A stretch of 8,581 nt of DNA from contig CAJGDZ010000069.1 in assembly GCA_904502055.1 (NCBI GenBank), forward strand, positions 1 through 8,581. The letters run 5' to 3'. How positions within the stretch are numbered: the first letter of the stretch is position 1; each line of letters opens with the position of its first letter. The DNA comes from an uncultured Clostridia bacterium. Lineage in GTDB: Bacteria; Bacillota; Clostridia; Oscillospirales; CAG-272. Both the position numbers and the translations under genes were made by a program. Below the pieces are notes generated by a model, which ran no database searches, was not told the DNA's origin, and worked only from the letters and a program-made list of their open reading frames with translations. Positions 7,079 through 8,581 of this stretch are shown here, piece by piece.

Positions 7079-8296
7079 ATGAAGGTCCTTCAGGTCAATT
7101 GTGTGTATAACAAGGGAAGCACCGGTAAGATCATGGGTGACATTCACGCTGAGCTGAAACGGCAAGGTGAGCAAGCGGTGATCTGCTATGGCCGAGGAGC
7201 GAGAACCTCCGATCCCGACGTTTATAAATCCTGTAGTGAGCTTTATGCTAAGCTTAACAATCTTGTCTCTCGTTTTACGGGGCTTATGTACAGCGGATGT
7301 TATCTGTCAACCGCGAAGCTCATTCGCAGAATCCGAAAAGAGGCACCCGATGTGGTGCATTTGCATTGCATTAACGGGTATTTTGTCAACATTCCGCGGC
7401 TCGTCACCTTTTTGAAAAACAGCGGAATAAAAACCGTGCTTACTCTGCACGCGGAGTTTATGCACACCGCTAACTGTGCTCACGCTCTTGACTGTGACCG
7501 ATGGCTTGTGGGGTGTGGACATTGTCCCCGTCTCAGAAAGGAAACCAAATCCCTCTTTTTTGACCGCACACACATTTCCTTCCAAAAAATGAAGGAGGCC
7601 TTCGATGGCTTTGACAATCTGACCGTTGTCTCGGTCTCTCCGTGGCTGTCGGAGCGGGCAAGGCGCTCACCGATCCTTGCCGGCAAGGATCACCGTGTGG
7701 TGCTCAATGGCTTGGATACTGACATTTTCCGTGTGTATCCCGATGCGGGTCAGCTTCGCGCCGAGCTTGGGGTAGGGGATGCGAAAATGATCTTCCACGC
7801 TACACCCCACTTTACCGATGACAAGGATCACATCAAGGGCGGATACTATATTTTGCGTATGGCGGAGAATTTTCTTGCGCGCGGTGTGAACGCTAAATTT
7901 GTGATCGCCGGAAATTATCCGAGCGGTCTTGCGGTGCCGGAAAACGTGATCCTGCTTGGACGCGTATCCGATCAGGTGCGTCTCGCCGGGCTCTACGCGG
8001 CCGCCGATCTTACGGTGATCGCCAGCAAAAAAGAGACCTTTTCGATGATCGTGGCGGAAAGTCTTTCCTGCGGAACACCCGTTGTGGGCTTTGAAGCCGG
8101 TGCACCCGAGCAGATCACCGTGCCCCAATACAGTCGCTTTGTGGAGTACGGAAACACCCGGGCGCTTACCGATGCCGCGCTGGATGTTCTGAATGCTGCG
8201 CACGACAAGCTTGCCGTCTTGGAGGCGGGCAAGCAAAAGTACGACAAGGCCGAAATGGTGCGTCGCTATCTTGAAATTTACAAAGAAAATAAGTAA
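7079..8296 (+). CDS. GT4-family glycosyltransferase with intact E-x7-E and a Cys4 cluster
   Basis: This 405-residue retaining glycosyltransferase starts at an ATG preceded by GGAGG with 9 bases between. Motifs in order: the N-terminal Gly loop KGSTGK (12-17), DVVHLHCING (91-100), TLHAEFMHT (122-130), a cysteine cluster at 133, 139, 146 and 149 (ending GCGHCP), SVSPWLSERA (185-194), VLNGLDTDIF (208-217) at the domain linker, and E-x7-E formed by Glu319 and Glu327 in SKKETFSMIVAESLSCG, followed by PVVGFEAGAPEQI. This is the textbook donor-site arrangement, so activity is expected. The cysteine cluster is common in relatives and may bind zinc or stabilise the acceptor loop. It would act on the lipid-linked intermediate at the inner face of the membrane. 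Third glycosyltransferase of the operon. Confidence 0.93.
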   Translation: MKVLQVNCVYNKGSTGKIMGDIHAELKRQGEQAVICYGRGARTSDPDVYKSCSELYAKLNNLVSRFTGLMYSGCYLSTAKLIRRIRKEAPDVVHLHCINGYFVNIPRLVTFLKNSGIKTVLTLHAEFMHTANCAHALDCDRWLVGCGHCPRLRKETKSLFFDRTHISFQKMKEAFDGFDNLTVVSVSPWLSERARRSPILAGKDHRVVLNGLDTDIFRVYPDAGQLRAELGVGDAKMIFHATPHFTDDKDHIKGGYYILRMAENFLARGVNAKFVIAGNYPSGLAVPENVILLGRVSDQVRLAGLYAAADLTVIASKKETFSMIVAESLSCGTPVVGFEAGAPEQITVPQYSRFVEYGNTRALTDAALDVLNAAHDKLAVLEAGKQKYDKAEMVRRYLEIYKENK

Positions 8297-8314
8297 GGCC
8301 TGAAGGCCGGTTTT
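8297..8314 (+). terminator. short hairpin with T-run between genes, weak attenuator at most
   Basis: GGCC (8297-8300), loop TGAA, GGCC (8305-8308), then GG and TTTT. The stem is only 4 bp of pure G-C and the T-run is short, so it could lower rather than stop transcription into the membrane protein gene, or mark an mRNA processing point. Confidence 0.25.
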
Positions 8315-8330
8315 ATAGAAAGGAGGACGT

Positions 8331-8581
8331 ATGGCAATTCAGGAAAAAAACACGAAAACGCCCTCATTGTCTCTGTTCGTTCTGTATATCATTTTAACAA
8401 TGGTAATTTATATGCTTCCGGCAGTAAAATTGCTTGTGCCATATATATTGGCCGGATCTTTTATGCTTCTTTTCCTTCCCGTTGCTATGATGAGGATGCA
8501 GCACCGGCCGGGATTTTTTATGTTACTGCTTGGTTCTGCCTTTGTTTCTGCCGCGCTTTATTTTGCCAACGGTTTTATGGG
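8331..8581 (+). CDS. multi-spanning membrane protein, 3' end missing
   Basis: An ATG four bases after AGGAGG (8321-8326) opens a frame that runs off the window; 83 residues are seen. A short polar, lysine-containing start (MAIQEKNTKTPS) is followed by three hydrophobic segments at about 13-30, 33-55 and 61-83, separated by a basic turn with MMRMQHRPG (53-61). There is no signal peptidase site, so the first segment is a membrane anchor. After three glycosyltransferases in an exopolysaccharide operon, the usual candidates are a Wzy-type polymerase or O-antigen ligase-like protein, or less likely a flippase. The visible part has no diagnostic motif, so this is inference from position. The DNA is more AT-rich than the preceding gene, as is common for membrane proteins of such loci. 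Confidence 0.65.
   Translation, partial: MAIQEKNTKTPSLSLFVLYIILTMVIYMLPAVKLLVPYILAGSFMLLFLPVAMMRMQHRPGFFMLLLGSAFVSAALYFANGFM

Noticed and set aside
1..8581. CRISPR array, tRNA, rRNA, transposase or phage genes.
   Set aside because: No regularly spaced direct repeats, cloverleaf-like sequence, rRNA-like segment or mobile-element protein was seen on either strand.

Overview
This window looks like a piece of a low-to-middle GC Gram-positive chromosome, most likely an uncultured gut-type member of the Clostridia. The reasons are a composition near 50% GC by eye, strong AGGAGG-type ribosome binding sites, a near-consensus TTGACA/TATTAT promoter, an A-rich/T-rich intrinsic terminator, and proteins that resemble Firmicutes polysaccharide-locus families. 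This assignment is inference; there is no rRNA or tRNA gene to anchor it. All genes read on the + strand.

Region 1 (1-1811) holds the 3' part of a large M14-type zinc carboxypeptidase gene, closed by a strong intrinsic terminator. Region 2 (1812-2142) is non-coding. It contains a GC-rich stretch with inverted repeats that may be a worn intergenic repeat, then a strong housekeeping promoter, then an untranslated leader of about 145 bases that can fold into nested stems and may be regulatory.

Region 3 (2143-8581) is the start of an exopolysaccharide/capsule operon that continues past the right edge. The order is: small monotopic phosphoglycosyl transferase (initiates the glycan on undecaprenyl phosphate), HpcH/HpaI-type aldolase, D-2-hydroxyacid dehydrogenase, three GT4-type glycosyltransferases, and a multi-spanning membrane protein cut by the window end. 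The first three genes overlap (TAATG and GTGA junctions), so they are probably translationally coupled.

A reasonable reading is that the initiating transferase places the first phosphosugar on the lipid carrier and the three glycosyltransferases extend it. The membrane protein may be the polymerase, ligase or flippase, but this is not shown. The unusual part is the aldolase/dehydrogenase pair: a C-C bond-forming (or cleaving) enzyme followed by a 2-oxoacid reductase suggests local synthesis of a 2-hydroxy acid, perhaps a substituent of the glycan. No nucleotide-sugar synthesis, chain-length control or recognised flippase gene is visible here.
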